Below are positions 42,651-52,097 of a DNA stretch of 64,000 nucleotides, piece by piece. The stretch's first letter is position 1, and the number at the start of each line of letters is the position of its first letter. The DNA is from an uncultured Eubacteriales bacterium. GTDB taxonomy: Bacteria; Bacillota; Clostridia; Christensenellales; Aristaeellaceae. Under the pieces are notes generated by a model. That model saw only the letters and a program-made list of their open reading frames with translations. It ran no database searches and was not told where the DNA came from. The position numbers were made by a program, and so were the translations under genes. The stretch spans positions 62,001 to 126,000 of the forward strand of contig UQNN01000006.1 of assembly GCA_900542445.1 (NCBI GenBank), written 5' to 3'.

Positions 42651-43640
42651 TTAATGCGCGAAGCGGCGGACGTCCGTGCCCACAAATTCGATTACATTCA
42701 TTCGGCTGGGTGCTGTCAAACGCGCGGCAATACGGTCATCATATTTTTCATAAAGCAAATCGCTGTCACAGTTTGTCGTCACGATCATCGCGCGATTAGC
42801 GTTATTTCGTTCGCTGACAATATGATACAGCGCGCTGACTGTCACGTTGCGGATCATCGGTTCGCTGCCCAGATCGTCAATGGCCAGCAGGTCGCAGGTC
42901 AGAATATCCTGCACCTGCTCCGCCCCTTTTCCGTCAAACTGATAACCGCGCATCAACTCGACCAGTTTATAGGCGGAAATGACAACCACCGAATATCCGC
43001 GTTCAAGCACCCGTTGAGCAACGCAATTCATCAGAAACGTCTTGCCCAATCCGGATCGGCCGGAAAACAGAAGCCCTTTCCCCTCGTTGGGCCTGAACTG
43101 GTCCGCGTACTGCTCGCAGAATTCGCGATATTTCCGAATATAACCGCGTTGGCTTTGCTTTCTTCCCTCAATGGGCGTATCCGGAAAAATACGCTCGTCG
43201 AAAGTGTCAAAATTTTCGTGCTCAAGCCCCTGCAAGCCTTCGTTTTGATAAAGCTTATTCAAAACCGTCCTTTTGAGGCATGCGCACGGTTCATGAATCG
43301 GTTCCCCGACATATCCGGTATCTTTGCAGATTGCGCAGCGATACACAGGTTGCAAATAGTCTTCCGGCAAGCCGTTTTGAACGAGCGCCGTGCGCAGTTT
43401 TTGATTCAGGCGTTCCATTTCCGTTTTCATATTCCTAGAAATCTGTTTCGCCTTTTCGGGAGAAGCGAACGCACCACGCATGCCGGAATAGAAAAGTTTC
43501 TGCCTTTCGTCCAACAACGCCGCAATTTCCGCGCTTTTAGCCCGCGCTTCTTCGCGGCGCTGTCTCTCGGTTTCGATGTTGCTTGCGCGTTGGGCTTCCA
43601 GATCGCTGAGCGCTTCGCGCATCACGTTTTCGCGGTTCAT
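42651..43640 (-). CDS. DnaC/DnaI-like replicative helicase loader
   Basis: The 329-residue AAA+ ATPase has a coiled-coil N-terminus and a zinc finger (CAICKDTGYVG and CACLK). Walker A is SGRSGLGKTF and Walker B LLAIDDLG. It would load the replicative helicase at oriC or at restart sites with the DnaD-like protein. Its ATG overlaps the TGA of that gene (ATGA), so the two are translationally coupled. Confidence 0.93.
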   Translation of the reverse strand: MNRENVMREALSDLEAQRASNIETERQRREEARAKSAEIAALLDERQKLFYSGMRGAFASPEKAKQISRNMKTEMERLNQKLRTALVQNGLPEDYLQPVYRCAICKDTGYVGEPIHEPCACLKRTVLNKLYQNEGLQGLEHENFDTFDERIFPDTPIEGRKQSQRGYIRKYREFCEQYADQFRPNEGKGLLFSGRSGLGKTFLMNCVAQRVLERGYSVVVISAYKLVELMRGYQFDGKGAEQVQDILTCDLLAIDDLGSEPMIRNVTVSALYHIVSERNNANRAMIVTTNCDSDLLYEKYDDRIAARLTAPSRMNVIEFVGTDVRRFAH

Positions 43641-45124
43641 TGCCCGTCATCCTCCTCGTCAAAATTCACGACGGCAGCGCTGTATGTTGCGCGGCGTTCT
43701 TCCGGCGTATAGCGCAGCATAGCGTCCTGCTTTTGAGCCGTCTGCAAAACCGGCGCTTTTTGCGCAATTCCCTGAATATGACTCTCGTGTTCCTGCCGCG
43801 CAGCTTCCAGCGTCGAAATGCCAGCGCGGCTCCAATCGCGCAGAATGCGGCCAATGAGCATCATCGGCGAACCCGCGCCGCGCGCGTATTCCGCCGCCTG
43901 CACAATCAATTCCTGCGTCATGCCCATTTCGCCCGCCCAGCGGCAGAGCAGATCGCGGTCCGGCGCGTTGGGGCGCTTCTCCACGCCCGCCGCCGCGTAG
44001 ATTTCGCGAAGCTGACCGTTGAGCATGCGGGTTCTCGCCGATTCCGCGCGAACGGCTTCCGGCGTGGTCAGGCCGCGCCGACGCCAATCCTGCAAATAGT
44101 TGTCCACATCGTCCATGTTGCCGCCGCCGGATTTGCCGTGCGCCGCCTTGACGGCCAACAAAATCAGTTCGTCGTTTGCGCCTTGCTCATGCCACGTCTC
44201 AATCGCGGCCAAATCGTCCTGTGTCGGTGTTTTGCCCGTCACGCCCAAGCCCGCGTAGACCTCGCGGGCAAAATTGCGCGCCTCGTGCTCAGTCTGCATG
44301 CCCGTTTCCAGCGCGATGACTTCATGGCGGCCAAGCTGATGCTGGCGCATCAGAATGCCGTTGAGATACGCCATCGTCGGCGTGCCCTTCGTCGTCTCGC
44401 GGCAGGCTTCCTGCACAGCTTCCGGTGTAAAACCCCATTCGTCGATCCACGTCTTGTACATGGCCTTTTCGTCCTCGCTGGGCGTGCGGCGCTGGCCAAG
44501 GCGCGCCAGCAGTTTTCGGAGCTGCTGTTCACGTTCCCTGCCCATGACGACGATCTTTTCCACGTCGTCCACCGTGCGGATGCCGCTCTGCGCCCATTCC
44601 TTGGCGCGCCTGCCCGCAATCGAGATGGAAACGCGCCCCCGGCTGTTCTCCATCTCGATTTGCAGCAGCATCAGAACGACTTCTTCCGGCAGTTCGAGCA
44701 CCTGAATCCAGTCGTTGATGAGGTTGATTTCCTCCGGCTGAAGCGTCCGTTTGAGAATCCGCTCAGCTTCTTCAATGAACTTTTGATTGTACAGCTTGTC
44801 CCCCGGATTTTCCGCCCGTGTCAGCGTCAGCTGTTTCAAATTGAACAGCGTGAAGCTCACGGGATTGTCGCCAACCTGACGGACCAGCCCGTCCCGCGCC
44901 CAGTATTTGAACGCGCGCTCTACGTCTTCCTCCGTCATATCCAGATCCCTGGCCATCGAGGAAAGCGACATGCGCGGCGTCGGATGATAACACAGCATCA
45001 GCGCGTAGAGATAGACCTTCACAAAATCGCCGGGCGCGCGAAGCATATATTCGGTGATAAACATATTTTCCACGGGTGTGGAATCAAACAGCGCGGCGCT
45101 GTCATCAAACGCGCAAAACGCCAT
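43637..45124 (-). CDS. DnaD/DnaB-like primosome protein with four C-terminal repeats
   Basis: The 495-residue protein has an N-terminal winged-helix region (about residues 20-105, MSLSSMARDLDMTEEDVERA). It is followed by four DnaB_2/DnaD C-terminal-type helical repeats, roughly 115-190, 200-270, 285-365 and 375-450. Three share the ending pattern of an aromatic/Trp residue, a short basic stretch and GI/GL.T (RGLTTPEAVR, AGISTLEAAR). Standard DnaD has one such domain and DnaB two. ATG with AAAGGGGGA upstream. It acts in primosome assembly by family. Confidence 0.9.
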   Translation of the reverse strand: MAFCAFDDSAALFDSTPVENMFITEYMLRAPGDFVKVYLYALMLCYHPTPRMSLSSMARDLDMTEEDVERAFKYWARDGLVRQVGDNPVSFTLFNLKQLTLTRAENPGDKLYNQKFIEEAERILKRTLQPEEINLINDWIQVLELPEEVVLMLLQIEMENSRGRVSISIAGRRAKEWAQSGIRTVDDVEKIVVMGREREQQLRKLLARLGQRRTPSEDEKAMYKTWIDEWGFTPEAVQEACRETTKGTPTMAYLNGILMRQHQLGRHEVIALETGMQTEHEARNFAREVYAGLGVTGKTPTQDDLAAIETWHEQGANDELILLAVKAAHGKSGGGNMDDVDNYLQDWRRRGLTTPEAVRAESARTRMLNGQLREIYAAAGVEKRPNAPDRDLLCRWAGEMGMTQELIVQAAEYARGAGSPMMLIGRILRDWSRAGISTLEAARQEHESHIQGIAQKAPVLQTAQKQDAMLRYTPEERRATYSAAVVNFDEEDDGQ

Positions 45125-45160
45125 GTTTCTTCCCCCTTTGCGTTCCTTTTTAACTTGTCT

Positions 45161-45190
45161 ATTGTATCACACGGCAGGGCGGCTTGGCAA
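45161..45190 (-). promoter_or_regulatory. Promoter for the DnaD-helicase loader operon
   Basis: The minus strand reads TTGCCA, 18 bp, TACAAT, about 35 bp upstream of the start codon. Confidence 0.65.
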
Positions 45191-45221
45191 GGCGCGCATA
45201 CGGAATGAGATTGTTTCATCC

Positions 45222-45250
45222 TTGACAAAATCTGTCGATTGTGTTACAGT
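45222..45250 (+). promoter_or_regulatory. Promoter of the flavoprotein reductase gene
   Basis: TTGACA, 17 bp, TACAGT, about 70 bp before the start codon. It faces away from the DnaD promoter. Confidence 0.78.
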
Positions 45251-45321
45251 ATCCCACGTCTTTTTTGATTATGTTCATATGAACAAATCATTGCTCTTGT
45301 TACGAACAAGGAGGTATTCCG

Positions 45322-47367
45322 ATGAAAAAGGGGATTCTCGCCGCTCTGGCGCTCTCGCTTGCTCTGCCGGCCTGCGCGCTGGGTGAGGCAGGCTACACCG
45401 CGGGCACGTACTCTGCCGAGGCGCAGGGCATGGAGAGCGCGGTCAAGGTGACGGTCACCGTCAGCGACAGCGCCATCACCGATCTGACCATCGACGTTTC
45501 CGGCGAAACCGCTGGGCTGGGCACGGAAGTCAGCGAGCCGCTCAAGGCCGCCATTCTGGAAGCGCAGAGCGCGGATGTGGACGGCGTAGCGGGCGCGACG
45601 GTGTCCAGCACCGCCGTCAAGACCGCCGTCAAGGCCTGTCTGGATGAGGCATCCGGCGCAGCCGCGTGGGATGGCAAATTCACCGCCGGCACGTATACCG
45701 CCAGCGCGACGGGCAAGAACGGCCCCGTGACCGTGGAAGTCACGTTCTCTGAGGACGCGATGACCGATATCCAGGTCACCGACCACACCGAAACCTACGG
45801 TCTGGGCTACGGCGTCAGCACCGCCCCGATCGACCTGCTGCCGGGCGTGATCCTGACTGCGCAGTCCATCGATGTGGACAGCGTGTCCAGCGCGACCGTG
45901 ACCAGCAACGCCATCAAGGCCGCCGTCGCAGACTGCATCGCGCAGGCGGGCGGCGACGCGCAGGCGCTCAAGTCCGTTGCGGAAAAAGAGCCGGTGCAGG
46001 ACGCGGTCTATGACGTGGATGTGGTCGTCGTCGGCGCGGGCGCCGCGGGTCTTTCCGCCGCAAACACCGCGCTGGAAGCGGGCGCGAACGTGCTGATTCT
46101 GGAAAAGACCGGCGTGACCGGCGGTTCCACCGCGCGCAGCGGCGGCAAGATTCTCGGCGCGGGTACCGAATGGCAGACCGCGCAGGGCTTCACCGATACG
46201 CCGGACATGATGTACGATTATCTGATGAGCTTTGACCGCGACGGCATCATGGATGCGGATCTGGTTCGCACCTTCTGCGACAACTCTGCCGAAAACATCC
46301 AGTGGCTTGTGGATCGCGGCGTGCAGATGCAGGACGTCGAGCCGATTCACAGCTCCCTGACCCCGTGGCGCGTCCACAACGTCAAGGGTGGCGGCGGCCA
46401 GACCAGCGGCCACGGCGGCCAGTTCACCGCCCCGCTGACCAACCTCTACGAGGGCAACGGCGGCAAGATTCTCTATAACTGCACCGCCAACGAGTTGCTG
46501 ACCGATGAAAGCGGCGCGGTTGTCGGCGTGAAGGGCACGATGGCCGACGGCAGCACCATCACCGTGAACGCCAAGGGCGTGATTCTCGCGACCGGCGGCT
46601 ATGCCCACAATGAGGAAATGCTCAGCCGCTACAACGACTTCCTCCCCACCAACATCTACTCCGGCGTGCCGATGACCAACGTCGGCGACGGTCTGGTGAT
46701 GGCTGAAGCCGTTGGCGCGAAGAACTTTGACGCGCCGGGTCTCCAGCTGGTTTATGTCAGCTATGACTGCTATGTCGGCATCAACGAGGAATCCGGCCTG
46801 ATCGTGACCAACAAGGGCGAGCGCGTCGTCAACGAGTGGAGCTACCAGTCCCACGTCGCGCAGGCGCTGGCCGATGCGAAGAGCCCCTGCGGCTACTACA
46901 TCACCGCCGTCAAGAACGGCGCGTGCGTCGAGCCGTACCCGATGCTGGCCTGGGGCGTGACGATGGAGAACGTGCCGCATGCCGCGACCATCGCCGAACT
47001 GGCCGAACAGATCGGCATGGACGCTTCCGCGCTGGAAGCGACCGTGACCCGCTACAACGAGCTTTGCGAAAAGGGTGAGGATGAAGACTTCGGCAAGCCC
47101 GCCGAGTACATGATTCCGGTCGAGGGCGAAACCTACTACGCCTTCTACATGACGCCCGGCTCCTCCGTCACCTTCGGCGGTCTCCAGATCGACACCGACG
47201 CGCACGTGCTGGATACCAACGACCAGCCGATTTCCGGTCTGTATGCCGCGGGCGAAGTCGCCTTCACCGGCCTGTTTGACGCGGAATATCCGTGCTGCGG
47301 CATGGCGATCGGTTCCGCCGTGTACTACGGCCGTGTTGCGGCAGCCAATGCCGTCGCGGGCAAATAA
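45322..47367 (+). CDS. Secreted flavoprotein reductase with two FMN-binding domains and a FAD domain
   Basis: This 681-residue protein starts at an ATG with AAGGAGG upstream. A signal peptide (MKKGILAALALSLALPAC) may be cut at a weak lipobox (LPAC) or after ALG. Residues about 25-108 and 117-208 are FMN-binding domains. The first has the covalent flavinylation pattern DGVAGATVSS; the second, DSVSSATVTS, is close. Residues about 228-675 are a FAD_binding_2 domain (VVVGAGAAGLSAA, ILATGGYA, GLYAAGEV). This matches extracellular reductases of the fumarate/urocanate reductase type fed by membrane electron chains. The usual fumarate-site residues are missing: TFGG stands for HHTMGG and YPCCG for NRLGG. 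The substrate is therefore probably different. ApbE is not nearby. Confidence 0.9.
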   Translation: MKKGILAALALSLALPACALGEAGYTAGTYSAEAQGMESAVKVTVTVSDSAITDLTIDVSGETAGLGTEVSEPLKAAILEAQSADVDGVAGATVSSTAVKTAVKACLDEASGAAAWDGKFTAGTYTASATGKNGPVTVEVTFSEDAMTDIQVTDHTETYGLGYGVSTAPIDLLPGVILTAQSIDVDSVSSATVTSNAIKAAVADCIAQAGGDAQALKSVAEKEPVQDAVYDVDVVVVGAGAAGLSAANTALEAGANVLILEKTGVTGGSTARSGGKILGAGTEWQTAQGFTDTPDMMYDYLMSFDRDGIMDADLVRTFCDNSAENIQWLVDRGVQMQDVEPIHSSLTPWRVHNVKGGGGQTSGHGGQFTAPLTNLYEGNGGKILYNCTANELLTDESGAVVGVKGTMADGSTITVNAKGVILATGGYAHNEEMLSRYNDFLPTNIYSGVPMTNVGDGLVMAEAVGAKNFDAPGLQLVYVSYDCYVGINEESGLIVTNKGERVVNEWSYQSHVAQALADAKSPCGYYITAVKNGACVEPYPMLAWGVTMENVPHAATIAELAEQIGMDASALEATVTRYNELCEKGEDEDFGKPAEYMIPVEGETYYAFYMTPGSSVTFGGLQIDTDAHVLDTNDQPISGLYAAGEVAFTGLFDAEYPCCGMAIGSAVYYGRVAAANAVAGK

Positions 47368-47386
47368 TTCTTCCCCCCGCTTTTCG

Positions 47387-47414
47387 GGAGGTCTCTGACG
47401 AGGCCTCCTTTTTT
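47387..47414 (+). terminator. Intrinsic terminator after the flavoprotein gene
   Basis: GGAGG and CCTCC stems with inner CTC/GAG pairing, then six T, 20 bp after the stop. Confidence 0.88.
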
Positions 47415-47527
47415 GATTTTCTGGGAAATTGCATAAAGTTTGCCCGCATGTATCGAGCTTTGAAACTTTACAGACCGTGGCGAAAAACAGGCGTGCTCAG
47501 CCTGCTTTTTGTTATGTTTCCATCGGC

Positions 47528-47557
47528 TTGACAGTTCCCCCGCGCCGGGTTTACAAT
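47528..47557 (+). promoter_or_regulatory. Promoter upstream of the small membrane-anchored protein and dnaE
   Basis: TTGACA, 18 bp, TACAAT, followed 37 bp later by the ATG of the next gene. dnaE is likely read from it too, since only 15 bp separate the two genes. Confidence 0.75.
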
Positions 47558-47594
47558 AAGAACGGTTTATTTTCGTTTTTGAAAAGGAGCTTTC

Positions 47595-48158
47595 ATGAAA
47601 AAATCCACGGTTCAATACATTCTGGCGCTTGTTATCTGCTTCGCCGTCGGGTGCGGCATCGCGCTGGGGCTGAATGCTTACGACAAGAATGCCGAGCGCA
47701 TCACCCCGCTTTCCGGCGGACAGACCATCGATTTTTCGGCCTACGGCTTCACGCTGACCGTGCCGGATGACTTCGCCATGAACGATTATACCACCAACAA
47801 CGCGGCCGAAGGCGGCAACGCGCTCTTTGCCGGCTGCGCCTACGGCGAAATCGGCGAACTGTATATTTTCTGCTATATCAACGATTCCGGCGACGAACTC
47901 CGGCAGTACGGCGAGCAGGAAGTCGTCACCTATTATATGAACGCTGGGGCGACCGACGTTCGCATGCGCACGCTCGGCGGCCGCCGCTTTATCTGCTATC
48001 GCGCGACCGTCAACGGGCAGGACGGCGAAGAAACCTGGGATACCTACGAAACCTGGAACGAGGACATTCAGATTTCCTTTGAAACCCGTATGAATCCCGA
48101 CGACGTTCTGCCGATTCTGGCTACCATTACCTTTACCTCCATCGCACAAACGAACTGA
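47595..48158 (+). CDS. Membrane-anchored protein of unknown function
   Basis: This 187-residue protein starts at an ATG with AAAAGGAG upstream. There is one N-terminal membrane helix (about residues 7-26, YILALVICFAVGCGIALG). The Cys in FAVGCG lies in the middle of the helix and does not fit a lipobox well. The rest is an extracellular beta-rich domain with SAYGFTLTVPDDFAMN. I recognise no family; similar small exported domains appear as stress- or wall-associated proteins. It is cotranscribed with dnaE by position. Confidence 0.7.
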   Translation: MKKSTVQYILALVICFAVGCGIALGLNAYDKNAERITPLSGGQTIDFSAYGFTLTVPDDFAMNDYTTNNAAEGGNALFAGCAYGEIGELYIFCYINDSGDELRQYGEQEVVTYYMNAGATDVRMRTLGGRRFICYRATVNGQDGEETWDTYETWNEDIQISFETRMNPDDVLPILATITFTSIAQTN

Positions 48159-48173
48159 CAAGGAGCATATTAC

Positions 48174-51100
48174 ATGGCTTTCGCACATCTTCACCTGCAT
48201 ACCGAATACAGCCTGCTGGACGGCGCAAACCGCATCGGCCCACTGCTCGACCGCGTTAAAGAGCTGGGCATGGACGCCTGCGCCATCACCGACCACGGCG
48301 TGATGTACGGCGTGGTGGATTTTTATACCGAGGCGAAAAAGCGCGGCATTCACCCGGTCATCGGCTGCGAAATCTATGTGTGCGAAAATATGGACGACCG
48401 CAGCGCCGCCAACGGCATGCGCGCCATGAATCACCTGATTCTGCTGTGCGAAACGCAGGAGGGCTATCAAAACCTGACCAAGCTGGTCAGCGAAGGCTGG
48501 ACGCGCGGCTTTTATTATCGTCCCCGCGTGGATATGGCGACGCTCAAAAAATACAGCAAGGGCCTGATCGCGTCGAGCGCCTGTTTGTCCGGCAAGCTGG
48601 ATCGGCTGCTGCTGGACGGTAATTTTGAATCCGCATGCGCCCATGCCCGCGAGATGGAAAGCATTTTCGGCAAGGGGCATTATTTCGTGGAAATCATGGA
48701 TCACGATTTGGAAGACGAAAAGCGCGTCGTGCCGCTGCTCGTGCAGGTCAGCCGCGAAACGGGCATTCCCCTGCTGGCGACAAATGACTGCCACTACCTC
48801 CGCCGCGAAGACGCGGACGCGCAGGAAGTGCTCATGTGCATCCAGACCGGCAAGACGCTCGACGATACCAACCGCATGCGCATGGAAACCCGCGAGCTGT
48901 ACGTCAAGAGCGAAGAGGAAATGCGCAAAGTCTTTCCCGAATACGCCGATGCCATCGAGCGCACAGAGGAAGTTGCCAAGCGCTGTCACGTCGATTTCGT
49001 CTTCGGCGAAACCAAGCTGCCCCGCTTCCCCACCGAGGCGGGCGAAACCAGCGAGCAGATGTTCCGCCGCCTGTGTGAAAAAGGGCTTACCGAGCGCTAT
49101 CAGCCCGTCACGCCGGAAGCGCGCGACCGCATGGAATACGAAATCGGCGTGATTTCCAAGATGGGTTACGTCGATTACTTCCTCATTGTCTGGGATTTCA
49201 TCAACTACGCCCGCAGTCAGGGCATTGTCGTCGGGCCCGGACGCGGTTCGGGCGCCGGCTCCATCGTCGCTTACTGCATGTATATCACCCAGCTCGATCC
49301 GCTGCGTTACAGCCTGCTGTTCGAGCGATTCCTCAATCCGGAACGCGTCTCCATGCCGGATATCGACGTAGATTTCTGTTATGAGCGCCGTCAGGAGGTC
49401 ATCGATTACGTCGCCCGGCGTTATGGCGCGGATCACGTCAGCCAGATCATCACGTTCGGAACGATGAGCGCCCGCGCGGTCGTGCGCGACGTGGGCCGCG
49501 TGCTGGGCTATCCATATGCCGAGGTAGACGCCGTTTCCAAATCCATCCCGTTTGAGCTGAACATGACGCTCGCCCGCGCGCTGGAAATTTCGCCGGAACT
49601 GAAAAAGAACTATCAGGAGGACGCGCGTGTCAAGCGCCTGATCGATACGAGCCGCGCGCTCGAAGGTCTGCCCCGCCATGCGTCCACCCATGCGGCGGGC
49701 GTGCTCATCACCGATAAACCTGTCACCGATTACGTGCCGCTTCAACGCAACGACGAGGTCATCACCACGCAGTTCCCGATGGGCACGATTGAAAAACTCG
49801 GTCTGCTCAAGATGGATTTTCTCGGTCTGCGCACGCTGACCGTCATTCGCGACGCGCTCGACCTGATGCGCGACGCAGGCGTGGATATGAAAGCCGAAGA
49901 CATTCCATTGGACGACAAGGCCGTCTACGACATGATCTCCGAGGGCGAAACGGACGGCGTGTTCCAGCTTGAATCCGGCGGCATGCGCAGCTTCCTGTCC
50001 AACATGAAGCCGCAGAATTTTGAAGACATCATCGCCGCCATTTCACTCTACCGCCCCGGCCCGATGGATTCCATCCCCCGCTATATCGAGGGCAAAAATA
50101 ACCCGGATGCCATTCACTACCTGCATCCCAAGCTCAAGCCCATTCTGGATGTCACCTATGGCTGCATGGTCTATCAGGAGCAGGTCATGCAGATTGTCCG
50201 CGATCTGGCGGGCTATTCGTATGGCCGAAGCGACCTCGTGCGCCGCGCAATGGCAAAAAAGAAGCACGACGTGATGGCCAAGGAGCGCGAAATCTTCATC
50301 AACGGTCTGGAAGAGGACGGAAAAATCGTCGTGCCCGGCTGTGTGCGCAACGGCGTGAGCGCCGAAATCGCCAGCCAGCTTTTCGACGAAATGACCGCTT
50401 TCGCGTCCTACGCATTCAACAAATCCCATGCGGCGGCTTACGGCGTAGTCGCTGTGCGCACGGGCTGGCTCAAGCGCCACTACCCGGTGCAGTTCTTCGC
50501 CGCGCTGCTCAATTCCGTCTCTTCCGACAGCGGCAAGGTTGCAGAATATTCGCAGTACTGCCGCAAGCATGGCATTCCGCTCCTCCCGCCGGATATCAAT
50601 CAGAGCGTGCGCAAATTCTCCGTCGGCAAAAATGCGGAAGGCGTGAGCGGTATCCGCTTCGGTCTTGGCGCTATCAAGTCCTGCGGCGACAAGGCCATCG
50701 ATTCCATCATCGAACAGCGCCGCCGGGGCGGCCCGTATAAGGATATCTTTGATTTCTGCACGCGCATGGATTCCGAGCAGGTCAACAAGCGCGTCGTCGA
50801 ATCGCTGATCCTTTCCGGCGCGATGGATTGCACCGGCGCAAAGCGCACGCAGCTGATGGCTGTATACGAACGTGCGCTGGACGGCGCAAACAAAAACCGC
50901 CGCAGCAACGTGGCCGGACAGCTGTCTCTCTTTGGCGACGGCCTGCTGGACGAGTTCAAGCCCACGCTGCCTGATATTCCCGAATATAACCTGCGCATGA
51001 TGCTCAGTCTGGAAAAAAATGTTACCGGATTGTATATTTCCGGCCATCCGCTCGGCGATTACGGCAAGGCGCTCTCCGCGCTGGATATGAACACGGCTCG

Positions 51101-51680
51101 TCTGGCTGAATTGCTTGAAGCGCCGGATCATGGCCTGTCCTCCGACGGCATGCGCGTCCGCATGGGCGGCATGCTCACCGAGGTGCGCCAGAAAGCAACC
51201 AAAGCGGGCAATCTGATGGGCTTCGCTACGCTTGAAGATCTGACCGGAACCATTGAAGCGCTCGTCTTTCCAAAGGTGCTTGAACGCGTCTCTACCGAAT
51301 TGATACCCGATACCGCCGTGGTGCTCGTCGGCCGCCTTTCCATTCGCGAAGAAGAAGACCCCAAGCTGCTGCTGGATACCGTCGAACCGCTTTATACCGA
51401 TGCTGAGCTCAGCCAAATGAGCGATAACGGCGCGCTTTCCCCTGCCGTCAAACAGCTTTTGCCAGGCAATACGCTCTATCTGCGTCTGCCCAGCGACAGC
51501 GCCATCGGCATGATTCAACCCGTTTTGCAGCGTTTCTCCGGTCCGAAACCCGTCATTCTTTATATCGAAAGCACCGGCGCGAAACTCCGCGCCCCGCAAA
51601 ACCTCTTCATCTCCCCGACGCAGGAATTGATCGATACGCTTTCGGATATGCTCGGCGCAAAGAATGTCGTGCTGAAATAA
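48174..51680 (+). CDS. dnaE: DNA polymerase III alpha subunit (DnaE type)
   Basis: The 1168-residue C-family polymerase starts at an ATG with AAGGAG upstream. The N-terminal PHP domain has HLHLHTEYSLLDG and ITDHGVM. The palm has GPGRGSGAGSIVAY and the catalytic PDIDVDFCYERR. Tandem helix-hairpin-helix and OB regions follow (MGGMLTEVRQKATKAGN). Firmicutes usually also carry PolC, not in this window, in which case DnaE extends primers during lagging-strand synthesis. Confidence 0.97.
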   Translation: MAFAHLHLHTEYSLLDGANRIGPLLDRVKELGMDACAITDHGVMYGVVDFYTEAKKRGIHPVIGCEIYVCENMDDRSAANGMRAMNHLILLCETQEGYQNLTKLVSEGWTRGFYYRPRVDMATLKKYSKGLIASSACLSGKLDRLLLDGNFESACAHAREMESIFGKGHYFVEIMDHDLEDEKRVVPLLVQVSRETGIPLLATNDCHYLRREDADAQEVLMCIQTGKTLDDTNRMRMETRELYVKSEEEMRKVFPEYADAIERTEEVAKRCHVDFVFGETKLPRFPTEAGETSEQMFRRLCEKGLTERYQPVTPEARDRMEYEIGVISKMGYVDYFLIVWDFINYARSQGIVVGPGRGSGAGSIVAYCMYITQLDPLRYSLLFERFLNPERVSMPDIDVDFCYERRQEVIDYVARRYGADHVSQIITFGTMSARAVVRDVGRVLGYPYAEVDAVSKSIPFELNMTLARALEISPELKKNYQEDARVKRLIDTSRALEGLPRHASTHAAGVLITDKPVTDYVPLQRNDEVITTQFPMGTIEKLGLLKMDFLGLRTLTVIRDALDLMRDAGVDMKAEDIPLDDKAVYDMISEGETDGVFQLESGGMRSFLSNMKPQNFEDIIAAISLYRPGPMDSIPRYIEGKNNPDAIHYLHPKLKPILDVTYGCMVYQEQVMQIVRDLAGYSYGRSDLVRRAMAKKKHDVMAKEREIFINGLEEDGKIVVPGCVRNGVSAEIASQLFDEMTAFASYAFNKSHAAAYGVVAVRTGWLKRHYPVQFFAALLNSVSSDSGKVAEYSQYCRKHGIPLLPPDINQSVRKFSVGKNAEGVSGIRFGLGAIKSCGDKAIDSIIEQRRRGGPYKDIFDFCTRMDSEQVNKRVVESLILSGAMDCTGAKRTQLMAVYERALDGANKNRRSNVAGQLSLFGDGLLDEFKPTLPDIPEYNLRMMLSLEKNVTGLYISGHPLGDYGKALSALDMNTARLAELLEAPDHGLSSDGMRVRMGGMLTEVRQKATKAGNLMGFATLEDLTGTIEALVFPKVLERVSTELIPDTAVVLVGRLSIREEEDPKLLLDTVEPLYTDAELSQMSDNGALSPAVKQLLPGNTLYLRLPSDSAIGMIQPVLQRFSGPKPVILYIESTGAKLRAPQNLFISPTQELIDTLSDMLGAKNVVLK

Positions 51681-51732
51681 GCATTTTTCTTTCTTCTTAT
51701 CAGTATCCTGCACACTAAACAGAGGTCATACG

Positions 51733-52052
51733 ATGAGCCGAAAAAAAGCCCATTCAACCCAAATCATCGCACTAGCTCTTTTTCATCGTTACGGATGGTT
51801 GATCGTCATGCTGGCATTCACAAATTTCTTTCCTCCTCTATATGTTATCGGCTTTTTTTCCTTGCTTTTGCAGTTTGGTCTTTCATAGGCTATAAACGAA
51901 AATGGAAACATATCTATTGTTCCTATCAAAATGCCTGCCATAGAGCAATGAATCCGAGTATGATTTGCTGGGATTCGGTCAAAAAAACTGATGTGTACAG
52001 CGTTTCCTTCCTCTTTTTCCTTTTGGGAATCGTTGCGCTCTTACTTTCCTAA
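51733..52052 (+). pseudogene. Small two-helix membrane protein gene interrupted by a one-base shift in a T tract
   Basis: A frame starting at the ATG at 51733 (AGAGGT upstream) encodes MSRKKAHSTQIIALALFHRY and a first hydrophobic segment. It meets a stop at 51886-51888. In the next frame, from about 51853, an equally protein-like continuation runs to 52052: FFLAFAVWSFIGYKRKW, KHIYCSYQNACHRAMNPS, then a final hydrophobic SFLFFLLGIVALLLS. The frames join exactly if the seven T at 51853-51859 were eight, giving 106 residues with three membrane segments. It may be a pseudogene, a sequencing error in the homopolymer, or a phase-variable gene. Confidence 0.65.
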
Positions 52053-52054
52053 TG

Positions 52055-52087
52055 AAAAAGCAGAAGCCCGCAAAGCTCCTGCTTTTT
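52055..52087. terminator. Bidirectional terminator
   Basis: AAAAAGCAGAAGC and GCTCCTGCTTTTT pair with one mismatch around a 7-nt loop, with A and T runs at each end. It lies between convergent genes. Confidence 0.86.
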
Positions 52088-52097
52088 GCATATTTGC

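Noticed and set aside
47325..49745. Long minus-strand frame opposite the 3' end of the flavoprotein gene, the small anchored protein and dnaE
   Set aside because: It spans a terminator, a promoter and three real genes on the other strand. The composition is that of a shadow frame.
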